A DNA stretch of 64,000 nt, taken from NCBI GenBank assembly GCA_028284045.1, contig JANQSN010000058.1, positions 183,347 through 247,346 of the forward strand, read 5' to 3'. Every line of letters begins with the position of its first letter. Position 1 is the stretch's first letter. Below, piece by piece: positions 50,301 to 58,291 of the stretch. The translations under genes and the position numbers were made by a program. This DNA comes from Alphaproteobacteria bacterium. GTDB lineage: Bacteria > Pseudomonadota > Alphaproteobacteria > DSM-16000 > Inquilinaceae. Under the pieces are notes generated by a model. That model was not told the origin of the DNA, ran no database searches, and saw nothing but the letters and a program-made list of their open reading frames with translations.

Positions 50301-53300
50301 TCATCGGCACCGCGCGGCGCGACGTCATCCTGGGCGGCCGCGAGATCCTGGAGATTCAAGGCGGCGCCGGTGACGACTACCTGGCGCTGCGGTTCGACAG
50401 CGATCCCCAGGCAATCACCTTCGACGAACCCTACCCGGTCCAGGTGCTGGACGGCGGCGCCGGCGACGACCACCTGGTCGGGCATTTCGGGGCGGAGTTC
50501 CTGTACGGCGGCGACGGCAACGACATCATCGACCTGGTCGCCAATGTCTTCGACGAGGGGGAGATCAGCTACGCCTATGGTGGCGACGGCGCCGACCTGT
50601 TCTTCGCGCTGGACTACGAGCCCGACCGGCAGTTTCCCGGCGAGCAGCAGATCTATGGCGGGGAGCACGTCTTCGAGGTCACCCTCCAGGATGGCACGAT
50701 CGTCGAGCGCGAGTACCAGGACGCCGTCGACTTCGGCGACGGCGAAGTCAGCCAGCTCAACCCGATCCAGCGGGACGGCGTGCGCGTGTACCTGTCCTAT
50801 GACACGGGCCGCGCGTCGGACTTCCAGGCGCGCGGCATCAAGCTGTTCGAGATCGAGAACGTCTTCGGCACCCGCTACAACGACGACATCTACGGCGACG
50901 AATTCGACAATGTGCTGATCGGCCGGGCCGGCGACGACGATCTCTACGGCGAAGGCGGGGACGACATCCTGATCGCCGGCACCGGCGACGATAACCTCTA
51001 TGGCGGCGCGGGCGACGACATCTTCCTGGTCGGCTACGGCGACGGCGATATCTTCAACGGCGGCACCGATGTCTTCGGCGGGGCGGGGCGCGACACGCTG
51101 TCGTTCCAGTTCCTGCGCCCTGATGGCCGGGGGTCGACGACCATCGATCCGGAGTCGATCGGCCGCGCCATCGTCCGGCTCGACCAGAGGCTCGACGGCA
51201 CGGGCGGCCGCGGCGAGGCCCGGTTCATCCCCGACGACGATGAAGACATCGCCGACGATGCCGCAGACCGCGACCGGGACCTGCCGGACTCGCTCACGGA
51301 AATCTACTTCGAGAACGGCGTCAGCCAGGTGGAGAACGTCACCGGCGGCCGCGGCGACGACGAGATCTGGGGCGACGGCCAGGACAATGTGCTGGTCGGC
51401 GATGCCGGCGACGACCTGATCCGCGGCCAGGACGGCAACGACGCGATCCTGGTGGGCAGCGGCGACGATGACGCCGATGCGGGCGCCGGCGACGACACCG
51501 TCTACGGCGATGTCGGCAACAACATCCTGGATGGTGGGGCCGGCGACGGCGACCGGCTGGACTTCTCCGCCAACACGCAGGGTCTGCGCTTCGACCTCGA
51601 CGCCCAGACGCTCGAAGCCGACTACCATTTCTCCGTTCGCGTCTATGCGGATCAGGCGGATACCGGCGGGACCCTCGCCGACCGGGCCGCCGTCACCAAG
51701 CAGGTCGGCAACAACATCCCCGGCCAGGCCCTCGGCATGACGGCGGAGGACATCTTCAAGATCGAGAACCCGAGCTTCGCCGATCGCTACTTCCATCTGG
51801 ATCCGGCGTTCGTGCGATCGGTTCTCGGCGCCGACGGCCTGGCCCTGGCGTCCTACGCGTTCGTCGAGCAGTCGGAGGTGCGCACCTACACCAACACGCT
51901 CGCCAATTTCGAGGCGTTCGTTGCGGGTTCCGGCGACGACATCTTCACCTACACCGCCGGGACCGGCTTCGCCGGCCTGCTGGACGGCGGCGACGGCACC
52001 GACACGCTGGACCTGAGCGGCATCACCCAGGCAGTCGGGTTCGAGTTGGTCGGCGACGTCTTCCGCCTGGTGCTCGACGCCATCCCGCAGACGCTGCAGG
52101 TCAAGAACATCGAGCGGGTGCTGACCGCCGCCGGCGAGGTCGTCTTCAACACCGATCCCAACGCTGAGGACGACGTCGCCACCACGGACAAGGCGACCGC
52201 CATCACCATCGACGACGCGCTGGACAACGACACCGACGGCAATCCGGGGGACGTCCTGTCGGTGGTCGGCATCGATACGACCGGCACGCGGGGACGGGTG
52301 ACCGACAACGGCGACGGCACCTTCACCTACGACCCCGACGGCCAGTTCGAGGACGTCGAGGCCGGGCGGACGGCCACCGACCGCTTCACCTACACCATCA
52401 GCGACGGCAATGGCGGCACCGATACGGCCACGGTGATCGTCAATGTCCGCGGCGGCGTCGAGGCGGCCCCGCTGGTCGCCGTCGACGATACCGGCATCGC
52501 CGGCACCGAGGACACGGTGGTCGTCATCGATCCGGCGACGCTGTTGGCCAATGATACCGGCGACGCCCGGCTAGGCGCCGTCGGCGATGCGGTCAACGGC
52601 GCGGTCGCCGTGAACGGGGCCGGGGCGATCGAATTCACGCCGGACGCGAACGTCACCGGCGCGGCCTCCTTCGTCTACACGATCGTCGACGATGCCGGGC
52701 AGACCGCCCAGGCGACCGTCACCCTGGACCTGGCCGCCGTCAACGATGCGCCCGTGCTGGTGAACGGGTTGGTGGACCGGAGCGTGGCGGAAGACACCGC
52801 GGTCGGTTTCACGATCCCCGCGGACACCTTCGCGGATGTCGACGGCGATGCGTTGACCTTATCGGCAACGCTGGCGGACGGCTCCCCATTGCCGGGCTGG
52901 CTGGCCTTCGATCCTGCCACGGGCCGCTTCTCGGGACAGCCGCCGGCGGACTTCAACGGCGTGCTGGCGATTGCCCTGGTGGCCAGCGACGGGGCGCTGA
53001 CGGCATCGGACGGCTTCGACCTGACGATCACGCCGGTGAACGATGCGCCGACGGCCGGCGACGACGTGGTTGCCGTCGTCGGCAACCAGAGCACCACCCT
53101 GGCGGCAGCCTCTCTGCTCGGCAATGACGGGGATGTGGATGGCGACGACCTCGCCATCCTTGACGTCACCCAGCCGCAGTCGGGGACCGTGTCGATCGAG
53201 GTCGACGGATCGCTGACCTATGCCCCGGCGGACGGGTTCGTCGGCGCCGACAGCTTCACCTACACCGTGTCGGACGGGGCGCTGGACGCGACCGCGACCG

Positions 53301-54028
53301 TCGCGGTCACCGTTCTCGACCCGTTTGCCGGCTATGCGGTCCAAGGCACCGAGGGCCGGGATTTCCTGTTCCGAAGCTACTATTCGCCCAATGAGATCTA
53401 TGGCCGGGGCGGCAACGACGTCATCTTCGGCGGCCGCGAGGACGACCGCCTGGCCGGCGGGGAGGGCCGCGACTACATCCTGGGCGGCCGCGGCGACGAC
53501 CTCATCGACGGCGGGGCCGGCCGGGATTTCGTGCGCGGCGGCTCGGGCAACGACACGATCCACGGCCGGGACGGGAACGATCGCATCTTCGCCAGCCGCG
53601 GCGATGACGCGGTCTTCGGTGGGGCCGGCAACGACTGGGTGCTGGCCGGTTCCGGCAACGACATCGTCGACGGCGGCAGCGGGGCCGACCGGCTGGACGG
53701 CGGCAGCGGCCGTGACGTCCTGTCGGGTGCCGAGGGTAACGACCGCCTGTCGGGCGGGTCGGGCAACGACACCCTGGACGGCGGCGAGGGTAACGACCGG
53801 GTGTTCGGCAATGCCGGCGATGACCTCTTCCTGTTCAGCGCCGGCAGCGACCGGCTGCTCGGCGGCAGCGGGTTCGACACCGCGGACTTCGACGGCGCGC
53901 TGGCGGATTTCTCAGTCGTGCGCTTCGGGTCGGGCAACTGGCAGGTCACCCACAATCCGACCGGCGATGTCGATACCCTGAACAGCATCGCCCGCCTGAC
54001 CTTCGACGACGGCGACCTGTTCGCCTAA
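47336..54028 (+). CDS. giant RTX / cadherin-like repeat protein (probable type I secretion substrate)
   Basis: This 2230-residue, very acidic protein has a GGAGG site six bases before the ATG at 47336. Residues 1-325 form long predicted helices with heptad-like leucines and no signal peptide. From about 398 there are many scattered clusters of G-G-x-G-x-D-x-L nonapeptides (around 398, 567-600, 680-750, 842-905, 1180-1255 and 1335-1408). A stretch of cadherin/VCBS and putative-Ig domains (about 1605-1995, each near N-D-A-P) follows. A C-terminal block of about a dozen RTX repeats (2002-2182) precedes a 45-residue end typical of type I signals. It binds calcium and is probably an adhesin or matrix protein. 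No HlyB/HlyD-like exporter is in the window. Possibly controlled by the adjacent two-component system. Confidence 0.88.
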   Translation: MSSSDLTAFQINLVTAESQLNQIRDGLDAVNDIGRNTARTLKAVGKIKDAIALTDNIVDTLDLALAVVGKIGPLSTPAKAFRKIIKQVDKSIEVLAEDIDTLFDRADTIRKYLEKVTTAVNIIELDLKVSELVLEDTRDRVALAQTALTKLESAPLDGDPDDITAIQESLALTVAEGNQFLIGLIAATDGPVQKLSETLDLLRPPGFDFDVLDRVGDQFGGIVDALDGIAEPLEALRTVAEPIESILDAVDAVYDFFVAPVVDPILEATGLQSLLDEVADKVLGLLPDISVLDPLTRVLDDFNDFVASLDFSLPDPAFADDLSAFLGTLTLTNGFVASSAGADQGFPFEYRIFGLDPQNEAFWTRYNGTGTFQAAETGGFVFGNLFAQEIVGGIGSDLIFGGGGNDVLTHDGVDELADSVNLIIGGGGDDRITAYGNTTVYYLNGIGEYLITQGTETVGGEVLQFADIAHLPQVGDGGADGTDRVYYDSDTKIAFATLPILNMEIFLRGYQAASADNPDLFGDRDDAGNAGQVPLRDFLIGNTSDAPGSGVVDQANLLVGYKLDDFLSGGDGDDDLKGGEGNDYLVGGDGTDTLDGGPGIDTASFVDLSAPIVITDVTGARFPFGSDATRGAQLFLDKTAAEANDLGLYLTDAVTNVENVIGSRFEEIVFGNRFVDNILLGEDGGDVLRGVGSGAEGNQVDGGAGKDAIIIDSGRDRAFGGDDDDVFYVALDAQHMDAGNFIDGGAGNDLINYAAYEELGIFGSMNPRHAEVIFTGIDFGPGLDLNQTMAGGSITVNGGLGTVLRIVDATGATSVDRYTNVEAIVGTVGGDTFIAAESETPVEFHGGDGADTFVGVGWGIDVEGNRDVSADGNALFGGNGDDTFRLFGSHEVHGGAGLDTIDLSEAEGFWTLDLTGLEWRAGSQVPVLEHFDTEADLPDTRDLFVRPGQILNADPLPPWFDDSDPRNDPRPDFVGPLDDGQLVSGIEIVIGTARRDVILGGREILEIQGGAGDDYLALRFDSDPQAITFDEPYPVQVLDGGAGDDHLVGHFGAEFLYGGDGNDIIDLVANVFDEGEISYAYGGDGADLFFALDYEPDRQFPGEQQIYGGEHVFEVTLQDGTIVEREYQDAVDFGDGEVSQLNPIQRDGVRVYLSYDTGRASDFQARGIKLFEIENVFGTRYNDDIYGDEFDNVLIGRAGDDDLYGEGGDDILIAGTGDDNLYGGAGDDIFLVGYGDGDIFNGGTDVFGGAGRDTLSFQFLRPDGRGSTTIDPESIGRAIVRLDQRLDGTGGRGEARFIPDDDEDIADDAADRDRDLPDSLTEIYFENGVSQVENVTGGRGDDEIWGDGQDNVLVGDAGDDLIRGQDGNDAILVGSGDDDADAGAGDDTVYGDVGNNILDGGAGDGDRLDFSANTQGLRFDLDAQTLEADYHFSVRVYADQADTGGTLADRAAVTKQVGNNIPGQALGMTAEDIFKIENPSFADRYFHLDPAFVRSVLGADGLALASYAFVEQSEVRTYTNTLANFEAFVAGSGDDIFTYTAGTGFAGLLDGGDGTDTLDLSGITQAVGFELVGDVFRLVLDAIPQTLQVKNIERVLTAAGEVVFNTDPNAEDDVATTDKATAITIDDALDNDTDGNPGDVLSVVGIDTTGTRGRVTDNGDGTFTYDPDGQFEDVEAGRTATDRFTYTISDGNGGTDTATVIVNVRGGVEAAPLVAVDDTGIAGTEDTVVVIDPATLLANDTGDARLGAVGDAVNGAVAVNGAGAIEFTPDANVTGAASFVYTIVDDAGQTAQATVTLDLAAVNDAPVLVNGLVDRSVAEDTAVGFTIPADTFADVDGDALTLSATLADGSPLPGWLAFDPATGRFSGQPPADFNGVLAIALVASDGALTASDGFDLTITPVNDAPTAGDDVVAVVGNQSTTLAAASLLGNDGDVDGDDLAILDVTQPQSGTVSIEVDGSLTYAPADGFVGADSFTYTVSDGALDATATVAVTVLDPFAGYAVQGTEGRDFLFRSYYSPNEIYGRGGNDVIFGGREDDRLAGGEGRDYILGGRGDDLIDGGAGRDFVRGGSGNDTIHGRDGNDRIFASRGDDAVFGGAGNDWVLAGSGNDIVDGGSGADRLDGGSGRDVLSGAEGNDRLSGGSGNDTLDGGEGNDRVFGNAGDDLFLFSAGSDRLLGGSGFDTADFDGALADFSVVRFGSGNWQVTHNPTGDVDTLNSIARLTFDDGDLFA

Positions 54029-54047
54029 GAGCGACGGCCCACCCGCC

Positions 54048-54386
54048 TCAGCAGGCGGCGGTGACGATGATCTCGACCCTCAGGTCCGGACGGGCCAGTC
54101 GGGCCTCGCCGCAGGCGCGCGCCGGGGCGTGGCCCGCCGGCACCCAGGCGTCCCAGACCGCGTTCATCTCTGCGAAGTCGGCCATGTCGGCCAGCCAGAT
54201 GATCACCTGCAGCATCCGCTCGCGCGACGATCCGGCCTGCGCCAGCAGCGCGTCCACCCGCGCCAGGCAGTCGCGGGTCTGCTCGGCGACCGTCGCGCCG
54301 TCGCCCACCTGGCCGCACAGATAGGCCACGCCGTTGTGCTTGACGATCTTGCTCATGCGCTGGCCGGTCTCGATCCGCTCGATCAC
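54048..54386 (-). CDS. RidA family enamine/imine deaminase
   Basis: This 112-residue Rid/YjgF protein has a [10 protein letters not shown] block, the A-R-A-C-G-E-A segment with the key Arg90, and the V-E-I-I-V-T-A end. RidA proteins hydrolyse reactive enamine/imine products of amino-acid oxidation. It is the last gene of the TRAP/oxidase operon, 10 bases after the FAD subunit gene, which fits an imine product from the upstream dehydrogenase. Convergent with the RTX gene, 19 bases apart. Confidence 0.9.
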   Translation of the reverse strand: MIERIETGQRMSKIVKHNGVAYLCGQVGDGATVAEQTRDCLARVDALLAQAGSSRERMLQVIIWLADMADFAEMNAVWDAWVPAGHAPARACGEARLARPDLRVEIIVTAAC

Positions 54387-54396
54387 GGGGTTTCTC

Positions 54397-55803
54397 CTAT
54401 TCGGCGGCGGGGGATGGGGCGGCAGCGGCGGGGTCGTCCAACGCCGCCAGCTCGCCCAGGGTCACCGGCTTCAGCGGCGCCCGGATGCGGTAGTAGCCGG
54501 TTTCGTCGGGGGTCTGGGCGTTGGCCCCCGCCAATAGCGCGGTCACCGTCAGCCCGCAATAGCGGCCCTGGCACGGCCCCATGCCCGCCCGCCCGAACGC
54601 CTTGGCCTGGTTGGGGCCGAGGCAGCCCAAGGCGGCATAGCGGCGGATATCGCCGGCCGTCACCTCCTCGCAGCGGCACACCAGCGTCGTGTCGGCCGGC
54701 GACAGGGCGCCGGCATAGGGCGGGTAGGCCGCATCGAGGAAGGGGCGCACCGCCGCCTGGCGGGCCATCCGCCGGCGCAGCGGCGCGGCCTGCTGGTCGC
54801 GTTCCGCCGCCGTCAGGTGCCCCAACTCCTCTGCCACCTTCAACGCGGCCAGCCGTCCGGCCTGTTCCGCCACGCCAGCCCCGCCGATGCCGGCACTGTC
54901 GCCGGCGATGAAGATGCCGTCCACGGCCGTGCCGCCCCAGGCATCGACCACCGGGACGAAGCCGTGCTGGCGCCTGTCCCAACGGTGGGCGATGTCGAGG
55001 CAGCGGGCGGCTTGGCTGTTGGGCACCACCCCGTGATGCAGGAGGACGGTGTCGCAGGCGATGCGGTGGCGGGTCCCGCCGCTGACGAAGGTCACGGCCT
55101 CCGCCCGGCCGTCCCCGGCGACCGCGATGTCGCTGGCCGCGGTGTGGCGCGGGACCCGCGCCCGGGTGATCGCCGCCAGCATCGCCGCGCCTTTGGCGAG
55201 ATAGGGCCAGCCGCTGAGCGCCCCGCCCAGGTGACGCAGGCCGCGCAGGAAGTCGCCGCGCGTCTGGGTTTCCACCAGCGCCAGCGGCGGCGCGCCGGCC
55301 CGCACCATCTGTGCGGCGATCAGGTAGAGCAGGGGGCCCGACCCCACCAGAACGGCGCGCGCCGCCAGGATGCCGGACTGCTTCAGCAGGATTTGCGCCG
55401 CCCCCGCCGTCATCACGCCCGGCAGGGTCCAGCCCGGCAGCGGCATCGGGCGTTCCAGCGCGCCGGTGGCCAGGATCACCCGCGGCGCGCGCGCCTGGGC
55501 GGCCTGGCCCCGGCGGGTGAAGGCGACCTGGCCGCCCTCCGACACGGCCCAGACCACCGCACCGTCGAGGTGCTCAATGCCGGGGCGCCGGATGCCGGCG
55601 GTCAGGCGGGCTCCGTCCGTGTACTCCTTGCCGAGAATGTCGCCCCGCCGGCCGGCAACCCGGTCGACGTCCCGGTAGATCTGGCCGCCGGGGCGCGGCT
55701 GCTCGTCCAGCAGCGTGACCGTGAGGCCGGCCCCGGCCGCGGTGGCCGCGGCCGCCAGCCCGGCGGGACCGGCGCCGATGACGATCAGGTCACTCCTCGC
55801 CAT
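54397..55803 (-). CDS. FAD/[Fe-S] alpha subunit of an opine-oxidase/hydroxyproline-dehydrogenase-like enzyme
   Basis: This 468-residue FAD-dependent pyridine-nucleotide-disulfide type protein resembles OoxA, HcnB and LhpF. The N-terminal G-A-G-P-A-G is at 10-15 and a second nucleotide fold lies mid-chain. A C-terminal Fer2_BFD-like module (about 373-432) has C-R-C-E-E, later C-L-G-P-N and G-P-C-Q-G-R-Y-C. In these enzymes the subunit passes electrons from the amine-oxidising FAD subunit to quinone or oxygen. Its start overlaps the small 2Fe-2S gene by 14 bases. Confidence 0.88.
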   Translation of the reverse strand: MARSDLIVIGAGPAGLAAAATAAGAGLTVTLLDEQPRPGGQIYRDVDRVAGRRGDILGKEYTDGARLTAGIRRPGIEHLDGAVVWAVSEGGQVAFTRRGQAAQARAPRVILATGALERPMPLPGWTLPGVMTAGAAQILLKQSGILAARAVLVGSGPLLYLIAAQMVRAGAPPLALVETQTRGDFLRGLRHLGGALSGWPYLAKGAAMLAAITRARVPRHTAASDIAVAGDGRAEAVTFVSGGTRHRIACDTVLLHHGVVPNSQAARCLDIAHRWDRRQHGFVPVVDAWGGTAVDGIFIAGDSAGIGGAGVAEQAGRLAALKVAEELGHLTAAERDQQAAPLRRRMARQAAVRPFLDAAYPPYAGALSPADTTLVCRCEEVTAGDIRRYAALGCLGPNQAKAFGRAGMGPCQGRYCGLTVTALLAGANAQTPDETGYYRIRAPLKPVTLGELAALDDPAAAAPSPAAE

Positions 55804-56101
55804 CGCCGTTGTCCAGGCGATCGGGGCGGGCGATCCGTTGGCCGTCTTCCACCGCCAGCATGCAGGCCTGACGGACCACGCCGTCGACCGCGACCAGGCA
55901 GTCGAAGCAGGCGCCCATCATGCAATAGGGCGCGCGGGGAGCACCCGAGGCGGGCGTCCTGCGGAACACGCCGACCCCGGCGGCCAAGAGGGCGGCGGCC
56001 AAGTTGTCGCCGCGCGGCAGGGCCAGCGGCACGCCGTCGAACCAGACCCGCACCCGGTCCGGGGTGGGGTCCAGCTCACGAAACGGCGAAGCGGTCTTCA
56101 C
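55790..56101 (-). CDS. small 2Fe-2S ferredoxin-like subunit (OoxC/HcnA type)
   Basis: This 103-residue Fer2_4 subunit has a 2Fe-2S cluster from C60-x4-C65-x2-C68 and C80 (P-Y-C-M-M-G-A-C-F-D-C). It connects the two flavin subunits. I chose the GTG at 56101 because GGAGG lies seven bases upstream, although this overlaps the preceding gene by 26 bases; longer frames to 56164 have no family similarity. Confidence 0.9.
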   Translation of the reverse strand: MKTASPFRELDPTPDRVRVWFDGVPLALPRGDNLAAALLAAGVGVFRRTPASGAPRAPYCMMGACFDCLVAVDGVVRQACMLAVEDGQRIARPDRLDNGDGEE

Positions 56102-57176
56102 TGAAAACCTCCAAGTCGAAGCCCGGGGCCGACCCCTCCAGCCAATCGGGCAGGAACCGGGCATGCGCCGCCGCCAGCGTCACGCCGCTGTGGCAGGTGA
56201 CCAGGAAGGCGCCGGGCATCGTCGGGCTTTCCTGGTAGATCGGCAGTCCGTCGGGGGACATGACCCTGAGCGCCCCCCAGCTCCGCACCAGTTGGGCCTT
56301 GGCCAGCACCGGATAGGCGGCGACGGCCCGCGCCGCCAGGCCGGCCAGGCCCGGCACCGTCACCCGGTCGTCCATGCCGACCTCTTCGTTGGTGGCGCCG
56401 ATCTGGATGCCGCCTTCGTCCACTTGCCGGGCGATCAGCGAGGGGCGGTTGATCAGCTTCGGCAGCTTCTCGGTGATCAGCACCTGGCCGCGCTGCGGCC
56501 GGATCGGCGCCTTGAACCCCAGCGCTGGGCCGAGCGTCATGGCGCCCAGGCCGGCCGACAGGATCAGCCGGTCCGCCGCGACCGTGGTGCCGTCGTCGCA
56601 CTGCACCCGGAAGACGGGACCCGGCGTCGCCGCGATGACCGTCTTGCCGGTGTGCACGATGCCGCCCAGGCGGCGGACATCGTCGGCGAGCGCCATCAGC
56701 AGCCGCAGCGGGTTCGCGTGGCCGTCCTGATGATGGAGGATGGCGCCCACCACCTTGGGCCCGATCTGCGGCTCCTCCTTCCGGAGCGCGTTGTGGCCCA
56801 GCACCTCGTAGGGGTAGTAGCCGCCGAGCGCCTTCTTCAGGACCGCATATCGGGCGACCGTGTCCTGCAGCGTCTCCTCCGAGAAGTGCAGGTCGTAGCC
56901 GCCGTTCTGCTCAAGCCCCAGGTCGTGGCCGGTGGCGTCGGTCAGCTCCGCGGCGAAGTCCGCCCAGGCGGCGGCCGAGCGTTGGCTCCAGCGGGCGTAG
57001 CACGGCTGCTGCATGCCCTTGGACTGGACCCAGACCAGTCCGAAATTGCCCCGGCTGGCGCGCAGGCCGCCATCGCCGCCGTCCAGGACCGTGACCGTTC
57101 GGCCGCGCTTCAGCAGGCCCCAGGCGACCGACAGGCCGACCACACCGCCGCCGATGATGGCGTAGTCGGTTGCCAT
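56076..57176 (-). CDS. FAD-dependent amine/D-amino-acid oxidase-like beta subunit
   Basis: This 366-residue DAO-family flavoprotein (OoxB/HcnC/LhpB-like) has G-G-G-V-V-G at 9-14, an R-G-N-F-G-L-V-W motif near 42-49 and R-S-W-G-A-L-R-V-M-S-P-D-G-L-P near 300. It oxidises a secondary amine or D-amino acid to an imine. With the 2Fe-2S and FAD subunits it should form a heterotrimeric dehydrogenase. It lies 63 bases after dctP, past a strong stem-loop, and its end overlaps the 2Fe-2S gene. Confidence 0.88.
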   Translation of the reverse strand: MATDYAIIGGGVVGLSVAWGLLKRGRTVTVLDGGDGGLRASRGNFGLVWVQSKGMQQPCYARWSQRSAAAWADFAAELTDATGHDLGLEQNGGYDLHFSEETLQDTVARYAVLKKALGGYYPYEVLGHNALRKEEPQIGPKVVGAILHHQDGHANPLRLLMALADDVRRLGGIVHTGKTVIAATPGPVFRVQCDDGTTVAADRLILSAGLGAMTLGPALGFKAPIRPQRGQVLITEKLPKLINRPSLIARQVDEGGIQIGATNEEVGMDDRVTVPGLAGLAARAVAAYPVLAKAQLVRSWGALRVMSPDGLPIYQESPTMPGAFLVTCHSGVTLAAAHARFLPDWLEGSAPGFDLEVFSEDRFAVS

Positions 57177-57204
57177 GGTCGTCTTTCGAGAAAGCCGGGC
57201 GGGT

Positions 57205-57232
57205 CCCCGGGCGGCGCGGTCACCGCCCGGGG
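57205..57232 (-). other. intercistronic GC stem-loop after dctP
   Basis: Perfect 10-base arms CCCCGGGCGG and CCGCCCGGGG enclose eight bases in the gap between the TRAP binding-protein gene and the oxidase gene. There is no T-tract on either side. As in the ABC operon at 3558-3585, it immediately follows a binding-protein gene and may stabilise its mRNA. Confidence 0.65.
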
Positions 57233-57239
57233 AGGCCGC

Positions 57240-58241
57240 TCAGTTCCCGGCCGCGGCGACCTGGTCGAGGATCGCCTGGCCCCAGTCCGCGCCGATATCC
57301 TCCAGGATCTCCGGCCAGACGGTTTCGCGCACGGCGGCCGACATGGCGGCCAGCTCGTCGGCGGACAGCGACACCAAGGCGGTGCCCAGCTCGTCCACCA
57401 GCCGTTGCTCGTTGCCGGCCTGATCGGCCTCCGCAACCTCCCAGCGGGTCGCCTCGAACGCCTCGGCCGCCGCCGTCAGCGCCGTCCGGTCCGCGTCGTC
57501 GAGCCCGGCTAGCGACTCGTCGGCAATGATCATGTACCAAACCTCGAAATGCGTGTTGGCCGGGATGTAGGTCTCAGTGACGTCGCGGAAGGAGGCGTAG
57601 TAGCCCTCCGCCCCGGAGCCGATCACGCCGTCCACCACGCCGGTCTCCACCGCCGTGAAAGCCTCGGAGAACGGGATGGGCGAGGGGATGTAGCCCAGCG
57701 CCTCCGCGGTGAGCTGGAAGCTGCGGATGCCCGGCACGCGCACCTTGATGCCGTTGTCGACGGTCGGGTCGCCGGGGCTGACCGCCTCGGTATTCAGCGA
57801 GATGCCGCCGAAATAGACCGGATAGGCGGCGAGCATGGTGATGCTCTGCTCGGCGTATAGCTCCGCCATCACCTCGCGCACGATGCCGCCGGGGCCGTAG
57901 ATGGCGCGGGCCTGGGCCCAGCTATCGGCGAGATAGGGGAAGGAGCTGATCTGCATGCGGCGGTCGGCGGCGGTGGCGGCCGGCTGGGTCGCCATGTCGA
58001 TGGCGCCGAAGGAGATGCGCTCCTGCACCGTGGTGTAGTCGCCGAGCGCGGAGGCCGGGAAGATGTTGACGGTGACGTCGCCGCCGGTGGCCTCGGCCAC
58101 CGCGTCGGCGAAGGCGCGCAGCTCGACATCGATGGTGGCGTCCTGCGGGCGGACATGGCTCATCCGCAGTTCCGCCGCGTCGAGGGCTGGCGTGAATGCC
58201 GCCACGGCGATGGCAGCGGTGGCCATCAGCGTATGTCTCAT
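57240..58241 (-). CDS. dctP: TRAP transporter solute-binding protein (DctP family)
   Basis: This 333-residue periplasmic protein has a Sec signal (about 1-22, cut near L-D-A-A). The DctP fold follows, with A-T-I-D-V-E-L-R-A-F-A-D-A-V near 37-50 and F-P-A-S-A-L-G-D-Y near 62-70. The conserved Arg for carboxylates is probably in K-V-R-V-P-G-I-R. It captures a carboxylate- or amino-acid-like compound for the DctQM permease. GGAGGAG precedes the ATG. Fifty bases follow dctM. Confidence 0.92.
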   Translation of the reverse strand: MRHTLMATAAIAVAAFTPALDAAELRMSHVRPQDATIDVELRAFADAVAEATGGDVTVNIFPASALGDYTTVQERISFGAIDMATQPAATAADRRMQISSFPYLADSWAQARAIYGPGGIVREVMAELYAEQSITMLAAYPVYFGGISLNTEAVSPGDPTVDNGIKVRVPGIRSFQLTAEALGYIPSPIPFSEAFTAVETGVVDGVIGSGAEGYYASFRDVTETYIPANTHFEVWYMIIADESLAGLDDADRTALTAAAEAFEATRWEVAEADQAGNEQRLVDELGTALVSLSADELAAMSAAVRETVWPEILEDIGADWGQAILDQVAAAGN

Positions 58242-58291
58242 GGGTCTCCTCCGAGTCTTGGTTGTTGGAGTGGGAGCAGGGACGGGATGGC

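Noticed and set aside
48854..51796. A 980-codon minus-strand frame opposite the RTX gene
   Set aside because: It mirrors RTX repeat DNA (poly V-A-D) and has no start signal.
53340..53880. Regular short tandem repeats that could suggest a CRISPR or minisatellite
   Set aside because: The periodicity is 27 bases in frame and encodes G-G-x-G-x-D-x nonapeptides of RTX; there are no spacers.
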